DNA of 64,000 nt from Fusobacterium varium (lineage in GTDB: Bacteria; Fusobacteriota; Fusobacteriia; Fusobacteriales; Fusobacteriaceae), in the NCBI GenBank assembly GCA_900637705.1, contig LR134390.1, forward strand, positions 1,550,001 to 1,614,000, written 5' to 3'. Made by a program: the position numbers and the translations under genes. The notes under the pieces are model-generated. The model was not told where the DNA came from. It saw only the letters and a program-made list of their open reading frames with translations, and made no database searches. Of the stretch, positions 38,638 through 46,332 are shown one piece after another. How positions within the stretch are numbered: the stretch's first letter is position 1; the number at the start of each line of letters is the position of its first letter.

Positions 38638-38869
38638 TTTTTGCTTTTACATATAATTTAATTATAAAACTATATATAATTCTATTTAATTTTTCCTTCC
38701 TTTGCTATCTTTTCCTACTGATGAGAAACTTGCTTTAATAGTTACATTTAATGTTTTTGCTTTTACATATAATTTAATTATAAAACTACATCTGATTCTA
38801 TTTAATTCTTCCTTCCATTACTATCTTTTCTTACTGACGAGAAACTTGCTTTAATAGTTACATTTAATG
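38638..38869. repeat. Tandem 116-bp direct repeat (two copies)
   Basis: Copies 38638-38753 and 38754-38869 begin with TTTTTGCTTTTACATATAAT and end with GCTTTAATAGTTACATTTAATG; they differ at scattered bases. The next 116-bp phase point (38870) is exactly where the first structured-RNA unit begins with the same TTTTTG. Each copy has a weak TTGCTT-N16-TATAAA promoter-like motif. They may be decayed relatives or regulatory repeats of the RNA units. Confidence 0.8.
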
Positions 38870-38872
38870 TTT

Positions 38873-38900
38873 TTGACTTTTTACCGATTTATGCTATAAT
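38873..38900 (+). promoter_or_regulatory. Promoter of RNA/peptide unit 1
   Basis: TTGACT, 16 bp, TATAAT with extended -10 (TGC before it). Predicted transcript start at 38907. Confidence 0.75.
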
Positions 38901-39043
38901 TAGGTTAGAAGTCCCTTAAGGGCACTTTAGATAGTTAATAAACGTGATGAGTTTGGCTCTCTCTTTGAGGGAGCCTTTCTCATACTTATAAGTTAGTCAC
39001 GTTTCTTATAAGTAGTAGATTAACTATCTAAAGGAGGTTCACT

Positions 39044-39154
39044 ATGATTAAATTTGAATTTAATTTTAGCAACAATTTGATTGAGGGTGGTACCTTAGTT
39101 GCAATTCTCTTGATTGTAATTGTTGCTTTAATTATAATCATTTTAGTCCTCTAG
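39044..39154 (+). CDS. 36-residue hydrophobic single-span peptide, putative type I toxin 1
   Basis: ATG at 39044 behind GGAGG (6 bp spacing). A polar N-terminus (MIKFEFNFSNNLIEGGT) is followed by about 19 consecutive hydrophobic residues (LVAILLIVIVALIIIILVL) to the stop: one membrane span with no loop. Size, composition and the sequestering leader match bacterial type I toxins of the hok, fst and aapA kind in architecture; no sequence family is recognised. It is almost identical to the second copy (one residue, L12 to Q), while the leaders differ strongly. Alternatively it could be a small membrane regulator. Confidence 0.65.
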   Translation: MIKFEFNFSNNLIEGGTLVAILLIVIVALIIIILVL

Positions 39155-39162
39155 TCTACCTC

Positions 39163-39186
39163 AGCCCTTTGGGGCTTCTTTTATTT
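39163..39186 (+). terminator. Terminator of unit 1
   Basis: AGCCC-TTTG-GGGCT stem followed by TCTTTTATTTT. The GGGGCTTCT arm is also complementary to the 5' end of the transcript. Unit 2 has the same stem with a TTCG loop (39525-39548). Confidence 0.7.
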
Positions 39187-39210
39187 TGAGAAGAAAAGGT
39201 ATAAAAAAAA

Positions 39211-39229
39211 CCTCAGAGCTAGTCTGAGG
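39211..39229 (-). terminator. Minus-strand terminator between units 1 and 2
   Basis: CCTCAGA/TCTGAGG hairpin; on the minus strand it is followed by eight T. It lies directly behind the unit 2 promoter, so an antisense RNA started within unit 2 would end here. Confidence 0.7.
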
Positions 39230-39236
39230 AATGTTT

Positions 39237-39264
39237 TTGACTTTTTGCCGATTTATGCTATAAT
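39237..39264 (+). promoter_or_regulatory. Promoter of RNA/peptide unit 2
   Basis: TTGACT, 16 bp, TATAAT with the same extended -10 as unit 1. Predicted start at 39271. Confidence 0.75.
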
Positions 39265-39270
39265 TAGGTT

Positions 39271-39548
39271 AGAAGTCCCTTAGGGGCACTTGTGGTATGT
39301 AGAAAAAGCGATGAAATAAGCTCTCAGTAATGGGAGCTTATTTCATACTCAGGAGTTAGTCGCTTTTCTCATGAGTAGAAGATTACATACCACAAGGAGG
39401 TTTACTATGATTAAATTTGAATTTAATTTTAGCAACAATCAGATTGAGGGTGGTACCTTAGTTGCAATTCTCTTGATTGTAATTGTTGCTTTAATTATAA
39501 TCATTTTAGTCCTCTAGTCCACCTCAGCCCTTCGGGGCTTCTTTTATT
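39271..39548 (+). ncRNA. Structured leader and mRNA of putative type I toxin, unit 2
   Basis: Same fold as unit 1 with different bases. Stem A pairs CTTGTGGTATGTA (39289-39301) with TACATACCACAAG (39384-39396), ending in the Shine-Dalgarno. Stem B pairs AAAAGCGA (39304-39311) with TCGCTTTT (39360-39367). Hairpin C pairs ATGAAATAAGCTC with GAGCTTATTTCAT (39311-39346). Stem D pairs ACTCAGGAG (39347-39355) with CTCATGAGT (39368-39376), 8 of 9. The 5' AGAAGTCCC (39271-39279) and 3' GGGGCTTCT (39534-39542) are conserved unchanged. Confidence 0.65.
39407..39517 (+). CDS. 36-residue hydrophobic single-span peptide, putative type I toxin 2
   Basis: Identical to the first peptide except N-N-Q at positions 10-12. 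The DNA of the peptide and terminator is almost unchanged between copies whereas the leader stems have diverged, so both are probably under selection. It has its own promoter, ribosome site (AAGGAGG) and terminator. Confidence 0.65.
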   Translation: MIKFEFNFSNNQIEGGTLVAILLIVIVALIIIILVL

Positions 39549-39572
39549 TTGAGAAGAAAAGATATTAAAAAA

Positions 39573-39591
39573 CCTCAGAGCTAGTCTGAGG
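39573..39591 (-). terminator. Minus-strand terminator after unit 2
   Basis: Second copy of the CCTCAGA/TCTGAGG hairpin, followed on the minus strand by TTTTTT. It would shield the units from minus-strand transcription from hicAB. Confidence 0.65.
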
Positions 39592-39618
39592 CTTGAGATT
39601 TTATTCTTCTAAAAAATT

Positions 39619-39774
39619 TTATTTTATTTTTATATACATTGAGTTTAGCCTATTTAAAAAATCCGTTTGTTTTTCTTCCTCAAAACTTAGTACTGTCAAA
39701 TCTATTGTCTGTCCACTAAGCATTTTTAAAGTACTGCATATCTCATCTATTTTCTTAATTAATTCTAAAAGGCA
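39619..39774 (-). pseudogene. Possible gene remnant, about 50 residues
   Basis: A minus-strand frame without a proper start encodes KIDEICSTLKMLSGQTIDLT and continues to NRLNSMYIKIK before its stop at 39619. The codon composition looks protein-like but there is no ribosome site or full ORF. Not recognised. Confidence 0.25.
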
Positions 39775-39805
39775 TATTCATGTTTTAAGAAATTTAGAAA
39801 TAAAA

Positions 39806-39828
39806 ATCCTCAACATTATATTGAGGAT
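39806..39828 (-). terminator. Terminator of hicAB
   Basis: ATCCTCAA/TTGAGGAT stem with flanking A- and T-rich DNA, 15 bp after the hicB stop. Confidence 0.75.
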
Positions 39829-39842
39829 TAATTTTTAATAGC

Positions 39843-40232
39843 CTAAATGTTTTTTAAAGCTGCTACTAGTAAAGAAGAACAATTTATATTTTTTTCTTTT
39901 GCTAATCTATTAAGCCATCTTGGTATTGTTACATTTCTTCTTTCTACCTTATTTTCATATTCATCTCTATAAGGAGGCATATACACTTCTATTAATTGAA
40001 CAAAATCTCCTTTTTCTATTTGGCCTTGATAAGGTATATTAGCTTCTGGGATTTTTTTATCTTCTTCTTCTAAAATGCTCATATATCCTGCTAAACAATC
40101 TTTAGCCATATATAGACATTCTTCTAAAGTTTCCCCTTGAGTATTAGCACCTTGTAAATCAGGGAATTCTATCCAATATCCTCCTTCTTCTGCTCTATGA
40201 AATATTGCTGGATAAATATATGTGTCTTTCAT
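39843..40232 (-). CDS. hicB: HicB-family antitoxin
   Basis: 129 residues. N-terminal HicB fold: YPAIFHRAEEGGYWIEFPDL, then GETLEECLYMAKDCLAGYM. The C-terminal RRNVTIPRWLNRLAKEKNINCSSLLVAAL is a ribbon-helix-helix DNA-binding part, so it should repress its own promoter as well as neutralise HicA. It lies 37 bp downstream of the HicA gene, the common hicA-hicB order. Confidence 0.92.
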   Translation of the reverse strand: MKDTYIYPAIFHRAEEGGYWIEFPDLQGANTQGETLEECLYMAKDCLAGYMSILEEEDKKIPEANIPYQGQIEKGDFVQLIEVYMPPYRDEYENKVERRNVTIPRWLNRLAKEKNINCSSLLVAALKNI

Positions 40233-40269
40233 GGTTCCCTCCTTTTCTATTTTTCAAGGGAAACTGGAG

Positions 40270-40452
40270 CTATTTCACTCCAGCATCCTTTAAGATTTTA
40301 TGATATAACCCAATCTTTATATCTTTGTTATGTCTTGGAACTGGTATTGCTCTTCCATCTTTAACATAAATATAATGACTTCCACGAGTTCTATCATATT
40401 TCCACCCGTTTTTCTCTAACAAGCGAATGAGGTCTTTAAAGTTTGTTCCCAT
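40270..40452 (-). CDS. hicA: HicA mRNA interferase toxin
   Basis: 60 residues, normal for HicA. GWKYDRTRGSHYIYVKDGRAIPVPRHNKDIKIGLYHKILKDAG has the double-stranded RNA-binding-like fold with the catalytic His in GSHYIY. HicA cleaves mRNA when not bound by HicB. Start chosen at GAGGTGAAACC-ATG, 18 bp after the -10 of a consensus promoter. Confidence 0.92.
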   Translation of the reverse strand: MGTNFKDLIRLLEKNGWKYDRTRGSHYIYVKDGRAIPVPRHNKDIKIGLYHKILKDAGVK

Positions 40453-40469
40453 GGTTTCACCTCAACTAT

Positions 40470-40498
40470 ATTATACACATTATAAGTGTGTATGTCAA
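40470..40498 (-). promoter_or_regulatory. Consensus sigma-70 promoter and operator of hicAB
   Basis: Minus-strand TTGACA (40498-40493), 17 bp, TATAAT (40475-40470): a perfect consensus. The spacer holds the inverted repeat TACAC-N9-GTGTA, a plausible HicB operator that would block the strong promoter. Confidence 0.8.
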
Positions 40499-40702
40499 TA
40501 TATTTATCCAACTCTTTACATTTTTTCATTCTATTTATTACAATCTAAAACATAGAAAAAAATATGATTTATACTATTTTCATTACAAAATATTAATACT
40601 TTAAGAATTTAAAATTTTTATCATAGAAAGTTATGATTTACAGAAACTGTTTCACACTCTCTGTGATTTTATAAACAATAAAAATTTCTTTTTGCCTATT
40701 GT

Positions 40703-40756
40703 CTATTTGTCTTGGTGATACGAACAACGTCCGTCAACTTGTGCAAGTGGTTTTTT
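40703..40756 (-). pseudogene. Remnant of an SDR C-terminus
   Basis: The minus strand reads KKPLAQVDGRCSYHQDK-stop, matching the end of the SDR gene at 41753 (MFQADGRCSYKKDK-stop), with synonymous changes. No upstream part remains. It looks like the tail of a deleted SDR paralogue. Confidence 0.5.
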
Positions 40757-40763
40757 TATACAA

Positions 40764-40790
40764 AAAGAGCTGGATCGTGACTCCAGCCCC
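40764..40790 (-). terminator. Probable minus-strand terminator
   Basis: GCTGGA/TCCAGC stem (40769-40774 and 40782-40787) followed on the minus strand by CTCTTTTTG and more T. No intact gene ends right at it; it may have belonged to a lost gene. Confidence 0.5.
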
Positions 40791-40860
40791 TGTATGACAG
40801 CTTAGTTTTGTTTTTTAATTACTAAAATAAAAGTTTATATAGTAAAAAAAACAAAATTAT

Positions 40861-41033
40861 GGTGATAATTTTTTTCAAAGAACTCACCCCCTTTCATAAG
40901 GGATAGATTTTGAAAGCTGTCACATTCGATTAGTATAACAGATTTTAAGGAAAATATCAAAAAATAAAAAAAGGATACTCTGTCACGAAGAATATCCCTT
41001 CTCTGATGAATTCTTTGAAAATTCATTATCACC
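40861..41033. repeat. 173-bp fold-back element (MITE-like)
   Basis: Imperfect inverted repeats of about 55-65 bp: the left arm starts GGTGATAATTTTTTTCAAAG, and the right arm read inversely starts GGTGATAATGAATTTTCAAA. Inner blocks AAGGGATA and TGTCAC are also mirrored. An ORF of 65 codons here (40835-41032, minus) is probably an accident of the repeat. Confidence 0.6.
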
Positions 41034-41174
41034 TAATTAATTATATCATTTAATCTTAATTTTTACAAGTTATCTGCACAATATTCTTAAAAAAGAGTGT
41101 TCTATGAACGAAATTAAAAATGCATTCTCAAATTTGCAACAATCCCTTTTCATTTAAATTTTATGATATTTTTG

Positions 41175-41695
41175 TTAAATTCTTAACTCATAATTAACTG
41201 CTACAATAACATTAAAGAGAAGTTCACTTATCAACTTTGTATCTATAATAGGTCCACAATAATTATGTTCATTATAAAATGCTATTCTAAAAGTAGTATA
41301 ATGATTTATGACATTTTGACTACAAATAGCTCTCATAAAATTATAAGTGCTGTCATTTATCAAGTTTTCTATTTTATTATTATATGTTTTCCAATATTCC
41401 ATATATTTTTCATGCCTTTTTATCAAATATTCCAGCCATTCTTCATTATCTTTTTCATATCCATATTCAATTCTTTTTTTAATATTCCTATCCTATTTTC
41501 AGCTGGAGTCATTCCTCCTAATCCATATTCTGTTGTTAAATAATCTGCTTGTGTTATAATACAATCTAAACTTGGAAGTGAAGATAACAACTCTTTATAA
41601 AAATCCATTATCAATACCTTATCTTTTAATTTTATTTCTTTTCTATTATAAAATATATCAGTTATTACATTTAAAACATCAATTATAAATCCCAC
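41175..41695 (-). CDS. Hypothetical protein, frameshifted at 41474-41480
   Basis: Two abutting frames (41695-41423 and 41426-41175) join if the seven-A run on the minus strand has eight: GILKKRIEYGYEKDNEEW leads on into LEYLIKRHEKYMEYWKTYN. The joined protein has about 173 residues. It begins with a hydrophobic stretch (GFIIDVLNVITDIF) and continues mostly helical and charged. GTG start at 41695 after GGGGG. Not recognised; stands alone. Confidence 0.5.
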
Positions 41696-41752
41696 TATAG
41701 TAAGCCCCCAAATGAATTTAATGTAATAAAAATTATATTTTTACAATAATAT

Positions 41753-42540
41753 TTACTTATCTTTTTTGTAAGAACAACGTCCGTCAGCTTGAAACATAGG
41801 TGTCATAATAATTTCAGGGATCTGTACATTATCAGGCAAATTACAAATATACATAACTGTATCTGCTATATCATCAGGAGTAAGAGCTTCTATTCCTTTA
41901 TATACTTTATCAGCCTTATCCTTATCTCCTTTGAACCTTATCACACTAAAATTAGTTTCAACTAATCCAGGTTTTATATTAGTTACTTTTACTTTTGTAT
42001 CTACTAAATCTATTCTAAGTCCATCAGAAAGAGTTTTTACTGCTGCTTTAGAAGCACAATATACTGCTCCACCTGCATATGCAGCATCTCCTGCTACTGA
42101 TCCAATATTTACTACAAGAGCTGGTTTATCTCTTTCTACCATTCCAGGTACTACTTCTCTTATCATGTAAAGCATACCTTTTACATTTGTATCTATAACA
42201 GCATCTATATCTTCAGCTGAATTAGAATATACTTTTCCATTCCTAAAGCAAGTCCTGCATTATTAATAAGTATATCTATATTTTTCCATTCTCCTTCAAG
42301 AGCAGTTATTTTTTCTGCAACTTCTTTGTAGTTTCTCGCATCAAGCTGCATAGTTAGTACTTTTACTCCATATTTTTTTTCTATTTCAGCTTTCACTTCA
42401 TTTAGTATTTCAGTTCTTCTTCCAGTAAGAATAAGATTAACTCCCATTCCAGCAAGTTTTTCAGCACAAGATTTCCCTATTCCACTTGTAGCACCAGTAA
42501 TTAAAGCAAGTTTCCCTTTTAAACGATTTTCGTTGCACAT
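41753..42540 (-). CDS. Short-chain dehydrogenase (YdfG-like 3-hydroxy acid dehydrogenase), frameshifted at 42233-42236
   Basis: 42540-42205 encodes the NAD(P)-binding half (KLALITGATSGIG, DILINNAGLALGMEK) and stops early; 42175-41753 continues with VNIGSVAGDAAYAGGAVYCASKAA, the Ser-Tyr-Lys catalytic set, and NIKPGLVETNFS. If the four-A run (minus strand GGAAAAG) had five A, the frames join as GMEKVYSNSAEDIDAVIDTNVKGMLYM, a 262-residue normal SDR. The family oxidises 3-hydroxy acids such as serine with NADP. Four A is too short for classical phase variation, so a base-calling error is the simpler view. Confidence 0.82.
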
Positions 42541-42558
42541 AAAAAATCCCTCCTTATT

Positions 42559-43077
42559 TTAACTGTTATAAATATAAGCTTCTTTTATTTTTTCAGCAGT
42601 ATCATACATATTACTTTCTATATCTATTTTCACACTAAAATCTGCCGATATTCTATACAATATCTCTCTTTTAGAATGGAGTTCTTTTATCTTCTCAAAC
42701 ATATCATCTACATTAAGAAGAGGCCTTCCTTTACTATGTTTTACTCTTTCATATATACATTCAATAGTACAATCTAAATACACGATAAACGAAGTTTCTC
42801 TTAGAGTTTTTATATTTTCATTGTCTATAATGACTCCTCCACCTGTAGCAATAACTATATTATTATCTAAAGATTCCTCATAAACAATCTCTCTCTCTAA
42901 TTTTCTGAAATAAGCTTCTCCCTTTTCTTCAAATATTTCAGGAATAGTTTTTTTCTCTCGTGCAGAGATCATTTTATCTATATCAATGAATTTCATATCT
43001 AAGTATTTGGCTAGAACTCTGCCTATAGTGCTTTTTCCACTTCCCATAAAACCAATTAGAGCTATATTATCCTTCAT
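42559..43077 (-). CDS. aroK: Shikimate kinase
   Basis: 172 residues. Phosphorylates shikimate at position 3 with ATP (chorismate pathway). Walker A is GFMGSGKST, followed by FIDIDKMI (shikimate-binding Asp), FRKLERE, ATGGGVI (shikimate-binding Gly-Gly) and KGRPLL (lid Arg). The next gene downstream is the SDR, 18 bp after its stop. No other aro genes are nearby. Confidence 0.93.
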   Translation of the reverse strand: MKDNIALIGFMGSGKSTIGRVLAKYLDMKFIDIDKMISAREKKTIPEIFEEKGEAYFRKLEREIVYEESLDNNIVIATGGGVIIDNENIKTLRETSFIVYLDCTIECIYERVKHSKGRPLLNVDDMFEKIKELHSKREILYRISADFSVKIDIESNMYDTAEKIKEAYIYNS

Positions 43078-43160
43078 TTGTTCCTCCTTTGGTAATTATA
43101 CCATTTCTCCAGTATAATTTAAAGTTTAAATCTGGAAATATTTTTGAAACTATTTGTCTA

Positions 43161-43189
43161 TTGTTTTTTTTCTGATTTATAAGTATAAT
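43161..43189 (+). promoter_or_regulatory. Candidate promoter of the asparaginase gene
   Basis: TTGTTT, 17 bp, TATAAT, ending 31 bp before the ATG at 43221. Confidence 0.5.
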
Positions 43190-43220
43190 TTAGAAAATAA
43201 TATCAATTTTGGAGGAAAAA

Positions 43221-44228
43221 ATGTTAGATAAAGTTTTAATTATCAATACAGGTGGAACAATAGGTATGGTAAATAGTGAAAAAGGTGATCCTAATAGTCC
43301 ATTAAGACCAGCTAATGACTGGAATGAGATTGCAAAAGAACACCCTATTCTTGAAAAATTTTCAACAGATTATTATCAATTCTCCCCATTGATTGACTCA
43401 TCTGATATGTCACCAGAAGTATGGATCAGTATAGCTGAAATAATTGAAAAAAATTATGAAAATTATAGAGGATTTGTTGTACTTCATGGAACTGATACTA
43501 TGGCCTTTACAGCTTCTGCCCTTTCATTTATGCTCAAAAATCTTGATAAACCAGTAGTTTTAACAGGTTCACAAGTACCACTGCAATTTCCAAGAAGCGA
43601 CGCTCTTCAAAATCTTATCACATCTATACAAATAGCAGGTAATGATTTATATGGTGTAAAACTTGTTCCTGAAGTCTGTATTTTCTTTAGAGATACTCTA
43701 ATGAGAGGAAATAGGTCGAGAAAAATAGATGCTACTAATTATTTTGGTTTCTCTTCCCCTAATTATCCAGCTATTGGGGAAATAGGAGGAGATATTAGAA
43801 TTATAAAAGATAGAATTCTTGATAGACCTTTAAATAAAAATTTTTATATTGATGGAAATATGAATAACAATGTCATTATTCTTGAACTATTTCCTGGATT
43901 AAATCCTCAATATTTGAAAAGTATATTTGAAAGTACTAATGAAATAAAAGGTGTTATCTTAAAAACTTTTGGAAATGGAAATGCTCCTACTAATGAAGAA
44001 TTTCTAAATGTACTTAAATATATTTCTTCTAAGGGTATTGTGATAGTAGATATTACTCAATGTACAAAAGGGTTTGTTAAGATGGGATTATATGAATCGA
44101 GTGCAAAACTTACAGATGCAGGTGTCATAAGTGGTGTTGATTTAACTCCAGAAGCTGCTGTTACAAAATTAATGTATCTTATAGGAAAAGGATATGATGT
44201 AGAAGAAATAAAAAACTTATGCAGATAG
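43221..44228 (+). CDS. ansA: L-asparaginase (type I)
   Basis: 335 residues from the ATG at 43221, behind GGAGGAAAAA; a TTG four codons earlier overlaps that ribosome site. Hydrolyses asparagine to aspartate and ammonia in the cytosol (no signal peptide). IINTGGTIGMV carries the first catalytic Thr and VVLHGTDTMAFTASALSFML the second (Thr-Asp); VVLTGSQVPLQFPRSDA follows. The aspartase gene lies 630 bp downstream on the same strand, so the pair converts asparagine to fumarate. Confidence 0.92.
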   Translation: MLDKVLIINTGGTIGMVNSEKGDPNSPLRPANDWNEIAKEHPILEKFSTDYYQFSPLIDSSDMSPEVWISIAEIIEKNYENYRGFVVLHGTDTMAFTASALSFMLKNLDKPVVLTGSQVPLQFPRSDALQNLITSIQIAGNDLYGVKLVPEVCIFFRDTLMRGNRSRKIDATNYFGFSSPNYPAIGEIGGDIRIIKDRILDRPLNKNFYIDGNMNNNVIILELFPGLNPQYLKSIFESTNEIKGVILKTFGNGNAPTNEEFLNVLKYISSKGIVIVDITQCTKGFVKMGLYESSAKLTDAGVISGVDLTPEAAVTKLMYLIGKGYDVEEIKNLCR

Positions 44229-44646
44229 ATATTTGTGGGGAACAGACTATAAGTCAGTATAATTTTGTTTTTGAAAATAATTCCTCTGCATCTTCAGATA
44301 ATTTTGAACTTGAAGTGGCTATTCCAAGTACATTGAGAGAAGAAGATTTATTTGAAGCAGTGGTAAGAATAAAAGAAATAACAGATAGAGAATTCCCTGA
44401 TAGAGAACTAAATATAGCTGTCACTATTGAAGGAAAAAATCATCATGAAGATGAAAAAATGCTAAAAATCAATAATAAGATTAATAAAATTATAGCTGCT
44501 GATAAAAAAATCTTCATACTATTTTCAATCATTCTATAAAAAGTATTATTGATGAAAATGAAGTATTAAAAATAAAAATAAACAGCAACATGAAAATAAG
44601 TTGGAAAAAAATTAATTTTTCTGTTTACTCTGAATGCTTAAAATGA
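44219..44646 (+). CDS. Hypothetical protein after asparaginase, frameshifted at 44504-44510
   Basis: The ATG overlaps the asparaginase stop. The frame (MQIDICGEQTISQYNFVFEN) runs to 44539 and ends oddly (KIFILFSIIL). If the seven-A run had eight, it continues as ADKKNLHTIFNHSIKSIIDE and on to NFSVYSECLK, stopping at 44646: about 142 residues without the hydrophobic tail. Not recognised. The overlap suggests coupling to asparaginase. Confidence 0.5.
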
Positions 44647-44854
44647 TATAATAATTTTGTGATAAGATATTTTCATAACATTAAAAAAAATATATTTATT
44701 TTCATTTTCATTAAATAAATATATAATTATTTAATTGGTATATTTTAACTGCGAACTTCATATATTTTTTGAAGCTTTTTTTGGTACTTTCTATCTTGAA
44801 AAATATCTATTTACCCTGTATCATTATTATGAGGATAAAATTAGGAGGGTAAGA

Positions 44855-46276
44855 ATGATAAAATACAGATTAGAAAGTGATTCAATAGGAACTTTAGAAG
44901 TACCTGCAGATGCATATTATGGAGTACAATCTCTTAGGGGGCAAAATAATTTCCACATTACTGGTTATAAAGTAAGTGATACATTTATAAAAGCACTAGC
45001 ATATGTAAAAAAAGCAACATCAAAAGCAAATTTTGAAGCTGGAGTTATTACTCAAGAAGTAGAAGCTGCTATGGTTCAAGCTGCTGATGAAATTATAAAT
45101 GGAGGATTCAGAGATCAATTCATCACTGATGTTATCCAAGGTGGAGCAGGAACTTCTATGAATATGAATATGAATGAAGTTATTGCCAACAGAGCTAATG
45201 AAATATTAGGTGGAGAACTTGGAAAATATGACAAATGTCACCCTAATGACCATGTAAACTATGGACAATCAACTAATGATGTTGTTCCAACTGCTGGAAA
45301 ATTAACAGTTCAATTTATGATAAAAGACTTATTAGTTTCTTTACAAGAACTTTTTGATACATTACAAGCTAAAGGTGAAGAATTCGATCATGTAATCAAA
45401 ATGGGAAGAACTCATCTTCAAGATGCTGTACCTATTAGATTAGGACAAGAGTTCAGAGCATTTTCTGGACCAGTGGCAAGAGATATCAAAAGAATCAAAG
45501 AAGCAGTAGAGGAGCTTACTTATGTAAATATGGGAGCAACTGCTGTTGGAACTGGTATAAATGCTGATATTAATTATGTAAAAAATGTTGTAAGAATTCT
45601 TTCTGAAGTTTCTGGATTTGATTTCAAACAATCTCCAGACTTAGTAGATGGAACTAGAAATCTTGACAGTTTTGTATGGTTATCTTCTGCACTAAAAACT
45701 TGTGCTGTAAATCTTTCAAAAACTGCTAATGATTTAAGACTTATGGCTTCTGGACCAAAAGCTGGACTAGCAGAAATTTCTTTACCACAGCAACAACCTG
45801 GTTCTTCAATTATGCCTGGTAAAGTAAATCCAGTTATTCCTGAAGTATTAAACCAAGTATGTTTCCAAATCTTTGGAAATGATATCACTATAGTTAAAGC
45901 TGCTGAAGCAGGACAATTGGAATTAAATGTATTTGAACCTGTTTTATTCTTTAACTTATTCCAATCAATAGAAATATTAAAAAATGGAATTAAAACTTTC
46001 ATAGACAATTGCTTGAAAGGAATTACAGCTCAAGAAGAGAATTGTAAAGCATGGGTAGATAGAAGTGTTGGTATTATTACAGCTCTTAACCCACATATTG
46101 GATATAAAAATGCAGCTGAAATAGCTAAATTATCTATAAAAACTGGAACTCCAGTTGCACAAATAGTTCTTGAAAGAGGGCTATTAAGTAAAGAAGATTT
46201 AGATATAATTCTAAATCCATTTGAAATGACTAAACCAGGAATACCTGGAAAAGAACTTTTAAATAAAAGTAAATAA
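44855..46276 (+). CDS. aspA: Aspartate ammonia-lyase
   Basis: 473 residues from MIKYRLESDSIGTLEVPADAY, behind TTAGGAGGGTAAGA; an upstream extension of the frame to 44735 is not protein-like. Converts aspartate to fumarate and ammonia. Signature PGSSIMPGKVNPVIPE with the catalytic Ser loop, plus GRTHLQDAVPIRLGQEF, HPNDHVNYGQSTNDV and TAVGTGIN. Fumarase class II is the closest alternative, but the N-terminus and the asparaginase neighbour favour aspartase. Strong terminator follows. Confidence 0.9.
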   Translation: MIKYRLESDSIGTLEVPADAYYGVQSLRGQNNFHITGYKVSDTFIKALAYVKKATSKANFEAGVITQEVEAAMVQAADEIINGGFRDQFITDVIQGGAGTSMNMNMNEVIANRANEILGGELGKYDKCHPNDHVNYGQSTNDVVPTAGKLTVQFMIKDLLVSLQELFDTLQAKGEEFDHVIKMGRTHLQDAVPIRLGQEFRAFSGPVARDIKRIKEAVEELTYVNMGATAVGTGINADINYVKNVVRILSEVSGFDFKQSPDLVDGTRNLDSFVWLSSALKTCAVNLSKTANDLRLMASGPKAGLAEISLPQQQPGSSIMPGKVNPVIPEVLNQVCFQIFGNDITIVKAAEAGQLELNVFEPVLFFNLFQSIEILKNGIKTFIDNCLKGITAQEENCKAWVDRSVGIITALNPHIGYKNAAEIAKLSIKTGTPVAQIVLERGLLSKEDLDIILNPFEMTKPGIPGKELLNKSK

Positions 46277-46310
46277 CAGCTCACAAACCGTCAATCATTC
46301 ATAAAAAAAA

Positions 46311-46332
46311 ACTCCCTGTCCATGCAGGGAGT
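46311..46332 (+). terminator. Terminator of aspA
   Basis: ACTCCCTG/CAGGGAGT stem with six-base loop, preceded by nine A and followed by a long T-run. Confidence 0.92.

Larger units (their letters stand above)
38907..39186 (+). ncRNA. Structured leader and mRNA of putative type I toxin, unit 1
   Basis: The leader folds into nested elements. Outer stem A pairs 38926-38939 with 39019-39032 (14 perfect pairs, ending at GGAGG). Stem B pairs AAACGTGA (38940-38947) with TCACGTTT (38997-39004). Hairpin C covers 38947-38983. Stem D pairs 38984-38992 with 39005-39013 and crosses stem B, a pseudoknot or an alternative fold. The first nine bases AGAAGTCCC (38907-38915) can pair with GGGGCTTCT (39171-39179) at the 3' end, or fold locally with GGGCACT. 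Unit 2 keeps all these pairings with changed bases. Confidence 0.65.

Noticed and set aside
38716-38740. CTGATGAGAAAC and CTGACGAGAAAC in the 116-bp repeats look like a hammerhead ribozyme core (CUGANGA...GAAA).
   Set aside because: There is no stem II between the two core boxes and no matching stem I or III with a cleavage site could be drawn, so it is probably chance.
38907-39046. Known metabolite riboswitch in the leaders of the small peptides.
   Set aside because: The stems differ completely in sequence between copies and no conserved loop motif of a known riboswitch class is visible; conserved pairing with changed bases fits mRNA sequestration better.
38638-39600. CRISPR array.
   Set aside because: Repeats are long (116 and about 360 bp), without unique spacers of regular length, and no cas genes are near.
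40835-41032. 65-codon minus-strand ORF.
   Set aside because: It lies almost wholly in a fold-back repeat, has no ribosome site and an improbable composition.
44735-44854. Upstream extension of aspA to 44735.
   Set aside because: The extra 40 residues (aromatic, hydrophobic) are not part of aspartase and the strong Shine-Dalgarno lies before the ATG at 44855.
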